DNA from: JACCQS01 sp963766765 | GTDB lineage: Bacteria; Actinomycetota; Actinomycetes; Mycobacteriales; Geodermatophilaceae | Length of the DNA: 64,000 nt | Direction: 5' to 3' | Assembly (NCBI GenBank): GCA_963766765.1 | Contig: CAVYBR010000014.1 | Location: forward strand, 248,001-312,000 | In this document: positions 42,490 to 51,764 of the stretch, piece after piece | Position numbering within the stretch: position 1 is the first letter of the stretch | Layout: the number at the start of each line of letters is the position of its first letter | Program-made: the position numbers and the translations under genes | Notes under the pieces: model-generated | What the model was told of the DNA's origin: nothing | The model's input: only the letters and a program-made list of their open reading frames with translations | Databases searched by the model: none

Positions 42490-43524
42490 GTGGCGACCCC
42501 CACACGGCTTCATCGTTCCACGCACCGTCGTTCACTTCTTCGCCTGCTGATCGTGGCTTGCGCTTTTTTGTTGACCGCCACCATCGCCCCGGCGACCGCT
42601 CTTGCCGAACCACCGGAATTGCCGGACACGGCCAGCGAGGCGGCTCAACAGATCGTCGCGCTTCAGCATGAGCTGGAAGTGATCTCCGAAGAACGCAACC
42701 TTGCCCAGGTGACGCTCGACCAGCATGTCGCTGACGCTGCGGCGGCCACCGTCGCGCTCGGCGAGGTGAACGTGGCTTTGGCCGCGATCGACGGCAAGGT
42801 ACGTGCAATAGCCCGCAGCGCCTTCGCCGGCGACCGACTCGGCAGCTTCGCCGCGATCCTGACCTCCGAGTCACCGCAGGAATTCCTGGACCGGGTCAAC
42901 ACGCTCGAGTTCATCTCTGGTCAGGATGGCGTACTGCTCGCAGAGGCCACCCGCGCGCACGACGATGCCCAGGCGCTGCAGGACGCGGCCGACAGTTCCG
43001 TGGCCGCGGCGCAAGCGACCATGAGCGATATCGCGGCCCGCACTGTGGAGCTGGAGACCCAACTCGACACCTACGAAGACCTCTACGCACAACTCTCCGA
43101 TGGCGACCGTGGGCTCATCGGCGGCGGTGGCGGCGGCCAGGCGCCCCCTGGGGAGATCATCGCCCCCAGCGAAGCAGCGCGAATCGCGGTCGAGACTGCA
43201 TACGCGCAACTGGGTGACCGGTACGTGTACGGCGGGGACGGGCCCGATGAATTCGACTGCTCTGGGCTCACCATGTATTCCTACGCTGCGGCAGGCGTGA
43301 GCCTGCCGCACTCGAGCCGGTCCCAGTCGACGATGGGCATGGCAGTGAGCTTCAGTGAACTGCAGCCCGGTGACTTGGTCTTCTACTACAACCCGGTCAG
43401 TCACGTCTCGATCTACGTGGGTGACGGCATGGTCATCAGCGCCTCCAATGCGAGCCGGCCGGTCGAATTGATCCCGGTGGACCAGTGGGGCGCCTACAAC
43501 AGCTCACGACGCATAGCCGGCTAA
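42490..43524 (+). CDS. Secreted NlpC/P60 peptidoglycan endopeptidase (RipA-like)
   Basis: The 344-residue protein has a signal peptide (about 14-37), a coiled coil (about 45-200), a Gly/Pro-rich linker (IGGGGGGQAPPG) and a C-terminal NlpC/P60 domain. The domain has FDCSGLTMYSY (Cys), SHVSIYVGDG (His) and a third polar residue. It should cleave the D-Glu to diaminopimelate bond of stem peptides. The GTG at 42490 follows the riboswitch-linked AAGGAG by about 12 nt. It corresponds to Rv2190c. Confidence 0.93.
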   Translation: MATPTRLHRSTHRRSLLRLLIVACAFLLTATIAPATALAEPPELPDTASEAAQQIVALQHELEVISEERNLAQVTLDQHVADAAAATVALGEVNVALAAIDGKVRAIARSAFAGDRLGSFAAILTSESPQEFLDRVNTLEFISGQDGVLLAEATRAHDDAQALQDAADSSVAAAQATMSDIAARTVELETQLDTYEDLYAQLSDGDRGLIGGGGGGQAPPGEIIAPSEAARIAVETAYAQLGDRYVYGGDGPDEFDCSGLTMYSYAAAGVSLPHSSRSQSTMGMAVSFSELQPGDLVFYYNPVSHVSIYVGDGMVISASNASRPVELIPVDQWGAYNSSRRIAG

Positions 43525-43594
43525 CCAGGACCGGTTCTGCCGGGCGGCTGATCGCGCCCGCATAGCATCAACGCGTGCCTTGGGTGAACGGCTG

Positions 43595-44864
43595 ATGGGA
43601 TCTCGCCGCGCCGCCTGGATCGCTCTGCTCGCCCTCTTGGTCGCCGTCGCCGTACTCGTCGCTGTCTTCGTCCCCTGGCGGGTTGGCGTGGTGTCCAGCG
43701 CACCCGCATCCGACGCGGCGCGTGATTTCAGTGCCGCTCAGCTCTCCCGGTCGGCTGCGTTGGCCGCGAGCATCCAGCCGAACGCGCTGTTCAGCTTGGC
43801 AGTGAGCCTGCTGATCTCGGCCGGCCTGGGCCTCACGGCTCTGGGGGCGAGGATCGTCGCGGCTGTGGCAGCACCGCTCGGCGGCGGCTGGCTGTGGCAG
43901 GTGACTCTGGGGGAGTCTTGCGCTGGCGCTGATCGGCCGACTGGCCACACTGCCGTTCTCCGCGTACGCGGAGACAGTTCTCCGCCGGTACGGGCTTTCG
44001 ACCCGCGATTGGGGCCTATGGGGAGTCGATGTCGCCAAGTCGTTCGCTATCGGCGTCGTCCTGACCACCGTCGTGCTCGTCGTCCTCTATGGCGCCATGC
44101 GAACGGCGCCGGCGCTGTGGTGGGCGATCGCCGCCAGCCTCGTCGCAGGTCTGGTCGTTGTGGGTTCATTCCTCTACCCCCTCCTGATCGAACCCGCCTT
44201 CAACCGCTTCACCCCCATGCCGGCATCCGCGCTGCGGACAGACCTGTTGGCCTTGGCCGAGCGGGACTCCGTACCCGTCCAGGACGTCCTGGTCGCCGAC
44301 GCATCTCGCCGAACAACCGCCCTGAACGCCTATGTCTCAGGCTTCGGGTCTACTCGACGGATAGTCGTCTACGACACGCTGCTGGAGTCCGAGACCGATG
44401 CGGTGGTGCGCAGTGTCGTCGCTCATGAACTGAGCCATGCCAGGTCCCAAGATGTCCTGGTGGGCACCGCGCTTGGCGCCTTGGGTGCCGCCGCGGCGGT
44501 CATCGCCGGCTATCTCTTGGCCGGCTGGGCCCCGCTGCTGCGCCGGGCCGGCGTCTCCTCGCTGGCCGACCCACGAAGCCTGGCGCTCGTGTTGTTCCTC
44601 GTCGCTGCGGCGGGACTGATGCTGGCCCCGGTGCAGAGCCTCATCTCGCGTCAACTCGAGTCTCGCGCTGACGTCCACGCGCTTGACCTGACCAACGACC
44701 CAGCCACGTTCGTGGACATGCAGCGCCGGCTCGGCGTCCGCAACATCACTGACTTGGACCCGAACCCGGTCTATTACTGGCTGTTCTTCTCCCACCCCTC
44801 GACCGTCGAACGCATTGCGAGCGCCCGTGACTGGGCACGCACTCATGGTGTGGTCATCCCATGA
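43595..44864 (+). pseudogene. M48 family metalloprotease, frameshifted at a G run
   Basis: The protein is split between two frames. The first gives the N-terminal helices (WIALLALLVAVAVLVAVFVPW and ALFSLAVSLLISAGLG) up to WLWQVTLG. The second continues SLALALIGRLATLPFSAYAE, KSFAIGVVLTTVVLVVLYGAM and the M48 catalytic domain with VVAHELSHARSQD (HExxH) and a distal Glu in QLESRADVHALD. A five-G run at 43909-43913 marks the shift; four Gs would restore one frame of about 422 residues. It could be true decay, phase variation, or a base-call error. Confidence 0.8.
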
Positions 44865-44877
44865 GCGGAGTGCCAGG

Positions 44878-46002
44878 GTGAGACGAACGCTCGTCATCAC
44901 CAACGATTTCCCACCGCGGTTAGGCGGAATCCAGACCTACGTCGGCGAGTTGCTCCGCCGACAACCACCTGACTCGGTCGTCGTGTTCGCCCCAAACTGG
45001 GAGGGGGCAGCAGACTACGATGCAGCGCAAGGGTTTCCGATCGTGCGTCACCGAACCAGCTTGATTCTGCCCACGCCCGAGATCCGACGCAGAGTCATCG
45101 CGTTGGCTCGCGAGTACGAATGTGAAACCGCTTGGTTCGGGGCAGCAGCACCGTTGGCGATGCTGGCTCCGGCGTTGCGGGACTCGGGGATAGAGCATGT
45201 CGTCGCCTCTACACACGGCCATGAGACCGGGTGGGTACGGCTGCCCGGCGCACGACAGATGTTGCATCGCCTCGCCGCCGGCCTGGACATCGTCACCTAT
45301 ATCAGCGAGTTCACGTGCAGCCTGTTGGAGCCGGCCTTGGCGGACGTGACCACACTGCGCCATCTGCCGCCGGGGGTGGACGTGTCTGCCTTTCGGCCGG
45401 GCCTTGATGGCGCACCGATCCGCCGGCAGCTCGGCATGGACGCGAACGCGCCGGTCGTCGGGTGCATTTCCAGGCTGGTCCGCCGCAAGGGACAGGACGT
45501 GCTCGTCCGAGCCTGGCCCGAGGTCAGGTGCCGATTCCCCGACGCTGTACTGATGCTGGTCGGCGATGGGCCGTACCGGAAGCGGCTGGCGGACTTGGTC
45601 GAGCGGGTCGGAGCCGAAGGGGTGCATCTCGTCGGGGGGGTCAGCGGACCCGAACTGCCCAGGTACTACGCGGCCTGCGATGTGTTCGCCATGCCTTGTC
45701 GAACCCGGCGGGCGGGCCTTGACGTCGAGGGCCTCGGGATGGTCTATCTCGAGGCTGCCGCGTGTGCGCGGCCGGTGATCGTGGGGACCTCCGGCGGTGC
45801 ACCGGAGGCGGTCCGGGACGGGGAGACCGGCCTGATCGTCAGGGAACCCAAATCGCCGAGGGCAGTGGCCGCGAGCATCCTCGAGTTGCTCGAGGACCGG
45901 GAGCGGGCGACCGCGATGGGTCGGGCCGGACGCGCCTGGGTCGAGGCGCAATGGTCGTGGGACTCATTGGCCCAGCGGTGGCACGAACTCATGACCGGGT
46001 GA
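44878..46002 (+). CDS. pimB: GDP-mannose-dependent alpha-mannosyltransferase (PimB type)
   Basis: The 374-residue GT4 glycosyltransferase begins TLVITNDFPPRLGGIQTYVGEL, has the nucleotide-sugar region GCISRLVRRKGQDVLV, and the EGLGMVYLEAAACARPVI motif with both catalytic glutamates. Homologues add the second mannose to phosphatidylinositol mannoside or act in lipoarabinomannan synthesis. The GTG at 44878 is supported by CCAGGG and normal length. Start and spacing (13 nt after the M48 gene) suggest co-transcription. Confidence 0.9.
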   Translation: MRRTLVITNDFPPRLGGIQTYVGELLRRQPPDSVVVFAPNWEGAADYDAAQGFPIVRHRTSLILPTPEIRRRVIALAREYECETAWFGAAAPLAMLAPALRDSGIEHVVASTHGHETGWVRLPGARQMLHRLAAGLDIVTYISEFTCSLLEPALADVTTLRHLPPGVDVSAFRPGLDGAPIRRQLGMDANAPVVGCISRLVRRKGQDVLVRAWPEVRCRFPDAVLMLVGDGPYRKRLADLVERVGAEGVHLVGGVSGPELPRYYAACDVFAMPCRTRRAGLDVEGLGMVYLEAAACARPVIVGTSGGAPEAVRDGETGLIVREPKSPRAVAASILELLEDRERATAMGRAGRAWVEAQWSWDSLAQRWHELMTG

Positions 46003-46010
46003 AGCGGAGG

Positions 46011-46808
46011 TCAGCCGATGAACGCGGGCGCGCTCGGTGTCGTCTGGAGCTGGGTTGCCGGATGTGGCCGATCCCAGCGGCGCACGCGGACGACTCCCAG
46101 TAGAGCCAGAGGGAGGAGGACCAGGGCGCCCAGATAGCGCCACGGGTTCTCCTCGATGGGAGGTCCGTTCCCCTCGCGCCAACTGTTCACGTCGATGATC
46201 GCCTCGGTGGCCAGCACCTGGGTGTGGCAGGCCAGATTGAGCACGCCGCCATGGACGAGATCGCAACGTTCGTGCATCCCGGCGTACCACCATTCGTCGA
46301 TCAGCGGGCGTGCCCACTCCCCGAGCGGTGCCCCGATGGCGGCCGCGTATCGCAGCAGGTCATAGCCGAAGTCGTGACCCTTGCAGGTCGGCTCCATGTC
46401 GAAGGCCAGGTGCACTGGGGAGGAGCAGGAGCCGATCGGCTTGGCCAGGGACAGAGCGCCGTTGATGTCGATCATTGATGGGCGGTAGCCCATCACCGAT
46501 TCGAAGTCCGGGGGCACGGCGGCGATGAACTCGGCCCGTCGGGCCGGGCCATTCGCTTCCGGTCCGATCAGCACCTCCACGGCGTGCGCTGTCGCCGGGT
46601 CACCGCGACCAGCCAAGGCGACGGCCGGGCTGCCGGCGCCACTGACCAGCAGCAGCATGGCCACGACCAGCAACGCTTGCAGCATCGCCCAGATCAGGTG
46701 CGCAGAGATCAACTCCAGCGGGCTCGACCGTCCGGGCAGCTGCGACCTGCGCACACCCGCGCCAGGAGCCGGGCGGGCGCGATCCAACAGGGAGCTCGGA
46801 AGGGCCAT
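46011..46808 (-). CDS. Membrane-anchored phospholipase A2-like protein
   Basis: The 265-residue protein has an N-terminal membrane helix (LQALLVVAMLLLVSGAG, about 38-54) and a C-terminal helix followed by basic residues. The exported domain includes EPTCKGHDFGYDLLRYA, which matches the C-x2-HD-x-GY active-site motif of prokaryotic/fungal phospholipase A2, and further cysteines able to form disulfides (IGSCSSPVH, HERCDLVH, NLACHTQ). Upstream in-frame starts run into the fadD gene and are rejected. Confidence 0.75.
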   Translation of the reverse strand: MALPSSLLDRARPAPGAGVRRSQLPGRSSPLELISAHLIWAMLQALLVVAMLLLVSGAGSPAVALAGRGDPATAHAVEVLIGPEANGPARRAEFIAAVPPDFESVMGYRPSMIDINGALSLAKPIGSCSSPVHLAFDMEPTCKGHDFGYDLLRYAAAIGAPLGEWARPLIDEWWYAGMHERCDLVHGGVLNLACHTQVLATEAIIDVNSWREGNGPPIEENPWRYLGALVLLPLALLGVVRVRRWDRPHPATQLQTTPSAPAFIG

Positions 46809-46845
46809 CGCCCCCCATGGTGGCACGCGCGAGCCGGACCGGGGA

Positions 46846-48636
46846 TCAAGCCGTGTAGATCGCGTCCACGTCAGCCGCGTATGTCTTGAGAACCGTGGCG
46901 CGCCTGATGCTGTTCTTCGGCGTGAGCTCCCCGGCTGCCTCGGTGAAGTCGTGACCGAGGATGCGGAACTCCCGGATCGCCTCCGCGTCGGACACTGCCC
47001 GGTTGGCATCGTCCACCGCGGTCTGGATTTCCGCCCTTAGGTCGGGGTCGGCTTTGAAGGACTCGGGGTCCGCGCCGGGCTTGCCTTGCCGTTGCGCCCA
47101 CGCCGTGATCGCCTCGCTGTCGAGGGTCACCAAGGCAGCGATGAACGGGCGCTGATCGCCGACGACTATGCAGTTGCTGATCAGAGGGTGTGCCCGGAGC
47201 CGGTCCTCGAGGACAGCGGGTGCGACGTTCTTGCCACCGGCGGTCACGATGATCTCCTTCGTGCGACCGGTGATGGTGAGGAACCCCCGGTCGTCCATCG
47301 CTCCCACGTCTCCGGTGCGGAACCACCCATCCGCGGAGAGCACCTCCTGGGTGGCCGCCGGGTTGTTCCAGTAACCGCCGAACACGTGCTCGCCCTTGAT
47401 CGACACCTCCCCATCGTCATCGAGCCGGATCGAGACCCCAGGGAACGGGCGACCCACGGAGCCGACCTTCAGTGCCCCTTCGACGTTCACCGCGGACGCG
47501 GCAGAGGTCTCGGTCAGCCCGTATCCCTCGTAGACCGGCAACCCGATTCCCCGGAAGAAGTGTCCGAGCCGGGCGCCGAGCGGCGCGCCTCCGGAGATCG
47601 CGGCATGACATCTCCCACCCAGTGCCTCGCGCAACTTGGCGTACACGAGGCGGTCCATCGCGCTGTGTTTCAGCCGCAGGACGGCCCCGACCCGGCCGCG
47701 ATCCAGGGCTCGCGAATAGGAGATCGCGGTGTCCTCAGCGAGGTCGAAGACCTTGCCCCGCCCGTCGGCGTGAGCGCTCTGCTTCGCCGAGTTGTAGATC
47801 TTCTCGAACACGCGCGGAACCGAAAGGACGAACGTCGGACCGAAGTCGGCAAAGTCGGCGAGCAGGCTCGTCACCTCGGCGGTGTGTCCGAGCTTGACCT
47901 GGGCCTCGATCGAGCCGATCTGGGTGATCCGGGCGAAGATGTGGGCCAGCGGGAGGAACAGCAGCGTCGAGCCCTGCGAGTTGACGATGCCGGCGAGCCC
48001 GGGCAGCGAGTTGCGCACCTCGAAGAGCAGGTTGCGATGCGTCAGGCGGCAACCCTTCGGCCGTCCCGTCGTGCCGCTGGTGTAGACGATCGTGGCCAAG
48101 CTGTCGGCCGTCACTGCCCGGCGCCGCGTGTCGAGCTCTGCATCGTCGATTGCCGCGCCCGTGGCTGAAAGCCACTCGATCGCGCCGTTGTCGAGTTGCC
48201 AGATCTGGGCAAGATCATCGAGATCTGCGCGGATGGATTGCGCGAGCTCCTCGTGCCGTTCGGACTCCACGACCATTGCGCTCGCCCCGGAGTCGGCCAG
48301 GATCCACAGCACCTGTTCGGCGCTGGAAGTCTCGTAGACCGGCACGCTCACCGCACCAACAGTCCACAGGGCGTAGTCGACGAGCGTCCACTCGTAGCGG
48401 GTCTTGCTCATCAACGCGACTCGATCGCCCGGCCCGATTCCGTTGGCGAGCAGCCCCTTCGCGACCGCTACGACGTCCTGTGCGAACTGAGCGGAGCTGA
48501 CGTCTGTCCACGCGCCCCGACGGCGTACGGCGAAGGCGACGTGGTCCGGCGTCCGTTCGGCGTGCGCGAAGAGCGAATCGGTCAGAGTGTCGGCAGCAGC
48601 AACCGGGACCAGGGTGGCTATCGCAAGCTCGCGCAC
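46846..48636 (-). CDS. Long-chain acyl-CoA ligase (FadD15-like)
   Basis: The 596-residue AMP-forming ligase has the P-loop TIVYTSGTTGRPKGCRL, the GYGLTETSAAS motif, the hinge region GWFRTGDVGAM followed by DDRGFLTITGRTKE, and the C-terminal catalytic lysine region. It activates fatty acids for lipid synthesis or degradation. The position next to pimB mirrors M. tuberculosis fadD15 (Rv2187). It is divergent from the SRPBCC gene at 48690. Confidence 0.94.
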   Translation of the reverse strand: MRELAIATLVPVAAADTLTDSLFAHAERTPDHVAFAVRRRGAWTDVSSAQFAQDVVAVAKGLLANGIGPGDRVALMSKTRYEWTLVDYALWTVGAVSVPVYETSSAEQVLWILADSGASAMVVESERHEELAQSIRADLDDLAQIWQLDNGAIEWLSATGAAIDDAELDTRRRAVTADSLATIVYTSGTTGRPKGCRLTHRNLLFEVRNSLPGLAGIVNSQGSTLLFLPLAHIFARITQIGSIEAQVKLGHTAEVTSLLADFADFGPTFVLSVPRVFEKIYNSAKQSAHADGRGKVFDLAEDTAISYSRALDRGRVGAVLRLKHSAMDRLVYAKLREALGGRCHAAISGGAPLGARLGHFFRGIGLPVYEGYGLTETSAASAVNVEGALKVGSVGRPFPGVSIRLDDDGEVSIKGEHVFGGYWNNPAATQEVLSADGWFRTGDVGAMDDRGFLTITGRTKEIIVTAGGKNVAPAVLEDRLRAHPLISNCIVVGDQRPFIAALVTLDSEAITAWAQRQGKPGADPESFKADPDLRAEIQTAVDDANRAVSDAEAIREFRILGHDFTEAAGELTPKNSIRRATVLKTYAADVDAIYTA

Positions 48637-48689
48637 GGGTGCGAATGTAACGCTGAAACCTCACGCGCAAGGGATGGCAGGCTGCTTGT

Positions 48690-49253
48690 GTGCCAACGGT
48701 CGATCTGGTCGACGAGACCTACCTTCGCGTACCACTGGAAACGGTGGCCGCCGTTGTGCACGACCGGACTCGCTGGGCCGACTGGTGGCCCGAGCTCATG
48801 CCGGCGATCTTCATGGATCGAGGGCCGGCTGGGATCCGCTGGAACGTCACAGGTCGACTGGTCGGCAGCATGGAGATCTGGCTCGAGCCCTACGAGCAGC
48901 CGCTTGGCGGAGTCCTGCTGCACTTCTATCTCCGTGCCGATCCGACCGCAGCCGGCTCGGCAGTCATACCGGCGCCGGCTGCGGGTCGGCGGGCAAGCGT
49001 GGAAACCGCCCGCTGGGCGAGGTCGAGCAAGCGCAACTTCTGGGCGCTCAAGGATGAACTCGAGGCGGGGCTTCGCTCTCGCCGAGAGGGAGGGAGCATC
49101 GCAGCGAGCGCCAGCGAGCATCGCCAAGAGCGAGGGAGCATCGACCGAGCGCCAGCCAGGGAGGAGCGGACCGAGCGTGGCGCGCAGCGCCCGCCGCGGA
49201 GTGATGGAGCGGACCGACCGGTGCGCGGAGCGCATGACGGTGGGCAATTGTGA
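48690..49253 (+). CDS. SRPBCC-fold protein with repeat-derived C-terminal tail
   Basis: Residues 1 to about 130 form an SRPBCC/polyketide cyclase-like domain (VDETYLRVPLETVAAVVHD, RWADWWPELM, KRNFWALKDELEAGL). The last about 55 residues are Arg/Glu/Ser/Gly-rich low complexity translated from repetitive DNA (49080-49250) related to the repeat after pfkA. The domain is complete without the tail. GTG start; stop overlaps the metallophosphoesterase start by 4 nt. Confidence 0.85.
   Translation: MPTVDLVDETYLRVPLETVAAVVHDRTRWADWWPELMPAIFMDRGPAGIRWNVTGRLVGSMEIWLEPYEQPLGGVLLHFYLRADPTAAGSAVIPAPAAGRRASVETARWARSSKRNFWALKDELEAGLRSRREGGSIAASASEHRQERGSIDRAPAREERTERGAQRPPRSDGADRPVRGAHDGGQL
49086..49240. 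repeat. Degenerate GAGC-rich repeat within the 3' end of the SRPBCC gene
   Basis: The segment is built of degenerate units such as GAGCATCGCAGCGAG, GCGAGCATCGCCAAGAG and GAGGAGCGGACCGAGCG. The 15-mer GAGCATCGCAGCGAG and the GAGGAGCGGA(A/C)CGAGCG unit also occur in the 78-bp tandem repeats at 61619-61785. It appears that a dispersed repeat entered the gene's 3' end and was captured as coding sequence. Confidence 0.7.
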
Positions 49254-50014
49254 GGCTGCATCTGGTGAGCGACGTGCACGGCGCGGTCGAACCGCTTCGG
49301 CGCGCCGGCGAGGGCGCAGACGCGCTGATCTGCCTGGGTGATCTGCTCTGTTTCATCGACTACTTCGACTATCACCAGGGCGTGTTCGGGAAAGTCTTCG
49401 GCCCAGAGGCCGTCGCCCGATTGGTGGAGCTGAGGACCGCCGGCAGGTTTGCAGAGGCGCGGGACTGGTCGCGGTCCCTGTGGGCCACAGTGCCGGATTC
49501 GCGTGCCGTGATCGATCGAGCGATCGACACGCAGTACGCAGATCTGTTCGCGGCGATGCCCTCGCCGACATATGCGACGTACGGAAACGTCGACATCCCA
49601 GACCGGTGGGCCGAGCACGCTCACCCCGGGGTGCAGATCCTGGATGGCGAGGTAGCGGACATCGGCGGCATGCGATTCGGGTTCGTCGGCGGCGGCTTGG
49701 AGACACCGATGCGCACCCCGTACGAGCTGTCCGATGCCGCGTACGCAGCCAAGGTTGCGGCCCTGGGGCCGGTGGACGTGCTGTGCGCGCACATCCCGCC
49801 GGCGGTCGCTGTCCTCACCTATGACGTCCTGGCGCGTCGGCTGGAACGGGGAAGCACCGCCCTGACCGAAGCGATCGAACAGACCCAGCCGGCGCTCATG
49901 TTCTTCGGACACGTCCACCAGCCACTTGCCGCTCGGGGGCGCATCGGACGAACGGAGTGCATCAACGTGGGGCATTTCGCCCGCACCAAAAGGCCCTACG
50001 TTCTCGACCTCTGA
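49250..50014 (+). CDS. Calcineurin-like metallophosphoesterase
   Basis: The 254-residue protein has metallophosphoesterase motifs in order: LVSDVHG (D-x-H), CLGDLL (GD), YATYGNVD (GN, with VD in place of HD), LCAHIPP and FFGHVHQPL (GHxH). There is no signal peptide. The substrate is unknown; relatives cleave phosphodiesters or phosphoproteins. It is a GTG start overlapping the upstream SRPBCC gene, so the two are translationally coupled. Confidence 0.92.
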   Translation: MRLHLVSDVHGAVEPLRRAGEGADALICLGDLLCFIDYFDYHQGVFGKVFGPEAVARLVELRTAGRFAEARDWSRSLWATVPDSRAVIDRAIDTQYADLFAAMPSPTYATYGNVDIPDRWAEHAHPGVQILDGEVADIGGMRFGFVGGGLETPMRTPYELSDAAYAAKVAALGPVDVLCAHIPPAVAVLTYDVLARRLERGSTALTEAIEQTQPALMFFGHVHQPLAARGRIGRTECINVGHFARTKRPYVLDL

Positions 50015-50049
50015 CGAGCATCCGCGGTCAGATCAGTACGCTCGCGGGC

Positions 50050-50484
50050 ATGGCGGATCAGTCTCAGCAGTCGATCGACATCGAAGCTCCCGCCGCGGAC
50101 ATCATGGCCGTGATCGGCGACTTCGCCGCCTACCCGGAGTGGACGGGCGCGGTGAAGAAGGCCGAGGTGCTCGAAGAGGACGATGAGGGCTGGGCGAAGC
50201 GGGTGCACTTCGTTCTCGACGCCGGGGTGGTCAAGGACGACTATGTGCTCGCCTACGACTGGTCGGGTGACACCGCGGTGCATTGGAAGCTCGTCCAGGG
50301 CCAGATGCAGAAGATGCAGGTGGGCTCGTACGAGCTGAGTGAGTCCGGGGATGTCACGACCGTGACGTACTCGCTGACGGTCGATCTCTCGATCCCGATG
50401 CTCGGCATGTTCAAGCGCAAGGCGGAGAAGGTCATCATGGACACCGCGCTCAAGGAGCTCAAGAAGCGCGTAGAGGGCTCCTAG
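50050..50484 (+). CDS. SRPBCC family protein (TB16.3/Rv2185c-like)
   Basis: The 144-residue START-like protein has QSIDIEAPAADIMAVIGDFAAYPEW at the start, a strand-rich middle, and the terminal helix GMFKRKAEKVIMDTALKELKKR. It probably binds a hydrophobic ligand. The ATG at 50050 is 35 nt after the phosphoesterase. In M. tuberculosis the homologue precedes the same ArsA-like ATPase gene, so the two likely work together, in an unknown process. Confidence 0.9.
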   Translation: MADQSQQSIDIEAPAADIMAVIGDFAAYPEWTGAVKKAEVLEEDDEGWAKRVHFVLDAGVVKDDYVLAYDWSGDTAVHWKLVQGQMQKMQVGSYELSESGDVTTVTYSLTVDLSIPMLGMFKRKAEKVIMDTALKELKKRVEGS

Positions 50485-50489
50485 CCAGC

Positions 50490-51764
50490 GTGCGGATTCT
50501 CCTGTTCACCGGTAAGGGCGGCGTCGGTAAGACCACGACAGCCGCCGCCACCGCGCTGCGGCTGGCCGCGCTCGGGCACAAGACGCTGGTCATGTCAGCA
50601 GATCCAGCCCATTCCTTGTCCGATGCATTCGGCGGGCCGCCGATCGGCGATCGACCCACGGAAGTCGCTCCTGGGCTGATGGCCTGCCAGGTCGACGGAC
50701 TGGCCCGGCTGCAGCAGCACTGGGCCGGCGGTACCTGGCCGGCGATCACCGAGCAGCTGACCGCCTCCCTGTCGGCCGGCGGCTTGGATCCGATCGTTGC
50801 CGAGGAACTGACCGTGCTGCCGGGGCTGGACGAGCTGTTGGTCCTGCTGGCGCTGGGCGAGGAGATCGCGACGGGGGTGTACGACGTGGTCGTCGTGGAC
50901 TGTGCCCCGACCGGCCAGACGCTTCGACTGCTCGCCCTGCCAGATGTGCTGGACCGGTATCTCGAGCGGCTCTATCCCACTCACCGACGGATACTGCGCG
51001 CCCTGGGCGTGCTCGGCCGCGCCCGTCCGACCGACACCGGCAAGGTCAAGGAGACGCTGGCCACGGTTCTCTCTCAGTTGCACGAGGACTTGGCGGCCCT
51101 GCGCAAGACGCTGACCGACCCAGCCATCACCCGGATTCGGCTGGTGCTGACCCCGGAGACGCTTGCCCTGGCCGAAGCCCGTCGGGCTGCGACGGCACTG
51201 GCTCTCTTCGGGTATGTCGTGGACGGGGTCATCGTGAACCGAGTTGTGGACGATGAGGGTCTCGATCTCGGCGCGATGCCGGCGTGGGTACGGGATTGGG
51301 TTGCCACCCAGCAGCACGTGCTCGAGGACACGACGGCAAGCTTCCCCGAGCTGGCTATCCAGCTGCTGGATCACCGCGGACAAGAGCCGGTCGGCACGCA
51401 GCGGCTGGGTGAGATCGCCGATCAGCTCTACGGAGTCGAACCTGGCGACAGCAGCCCCTTGCAGACGCGTGAGCCGGCGCCGTTGATGCAAGTTCTGGCG
51501 GATGGCACTGACTTCCTCCTGCGGTTGGTGATTCCGCATGCCCGATCAGCGAACTTGACGCTGAACCGCGTGGGCGAGGAACTCGCGGTCACGGTCGGGG
51601 GTCATCGCCGTCTGTTCGCCTTACCTGGCCTGCTGGTTCGCTGCCGGATCGTGGGTGCGCACCTGGTCGAAGGTGTGTTGACCGTTCGATTCGAACCAGA
51701 TCCCGACCGGTGGCCGGCGGATCTATTCCACGCGACCGTCGAGGCCAGGGACACCGCCTCATGA
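50490..51764 (+). CDS. ArsA/Get3-like ATPase
   Basis: The 424-residue protein has the deviant Walker A GKGGVGKTTTAAATAL, switch I SADPAHSLSDAFG and the VVDCAPTGQTLRLLALP segment. A C-terminal extension of about 90 residues (LNRVGEELAVTVGGHRRLF) resembles a small beta domain as in Get3-type proteins with an HSP20-like tail. No arsenic resistance genes are nearby. It corresponds to Rv2184c. GTG start 5 nt after the SRPBCC stop. Confidence 0.93.
   Translation: MRILLFTGKGGVGKTTTAAATALRLAALGHKTLVMSADPAHSLSDAFGGPPIGDRPTEVAPGLMACQVDGLARLQQHWAGGTWPAITEQLTASLSAGGLDPIVAEELTVLPGLDELLVLLALGEEIATGVYDVVVVDCAPTGQTLRLLALPDVLDRYLERLYPTHRRILRALGVLGRARPTDTGKVKETLATVLSQLHEDLAALRKTLTDPAITRIRLVLTPETLALAEARRAATALALFGYVVDGVIVNRVVDDEGLDLGAMPAWVRDWVATQQHVLEDTTASFPELAIQLLDHRGQEPVGTQRLGEIADQLYGVEPGDSSPLQTREPAPLMQVLADGTDFLLRLVIPHARSANLTLNRVGEELAVTVGGHRRLFALPGLLVRCRIVGAHLVEGVLTVRFEPDPDRWPADLFHATVEARDTAS

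Noticed and set aside
50490..51764. Arsenite efflux ATPase
   Set aside because: The ArsA fold is clear but no arsB, arsC, arsD or arsR is nearby and the context matches a conserved actinobacterial set of unknown role.
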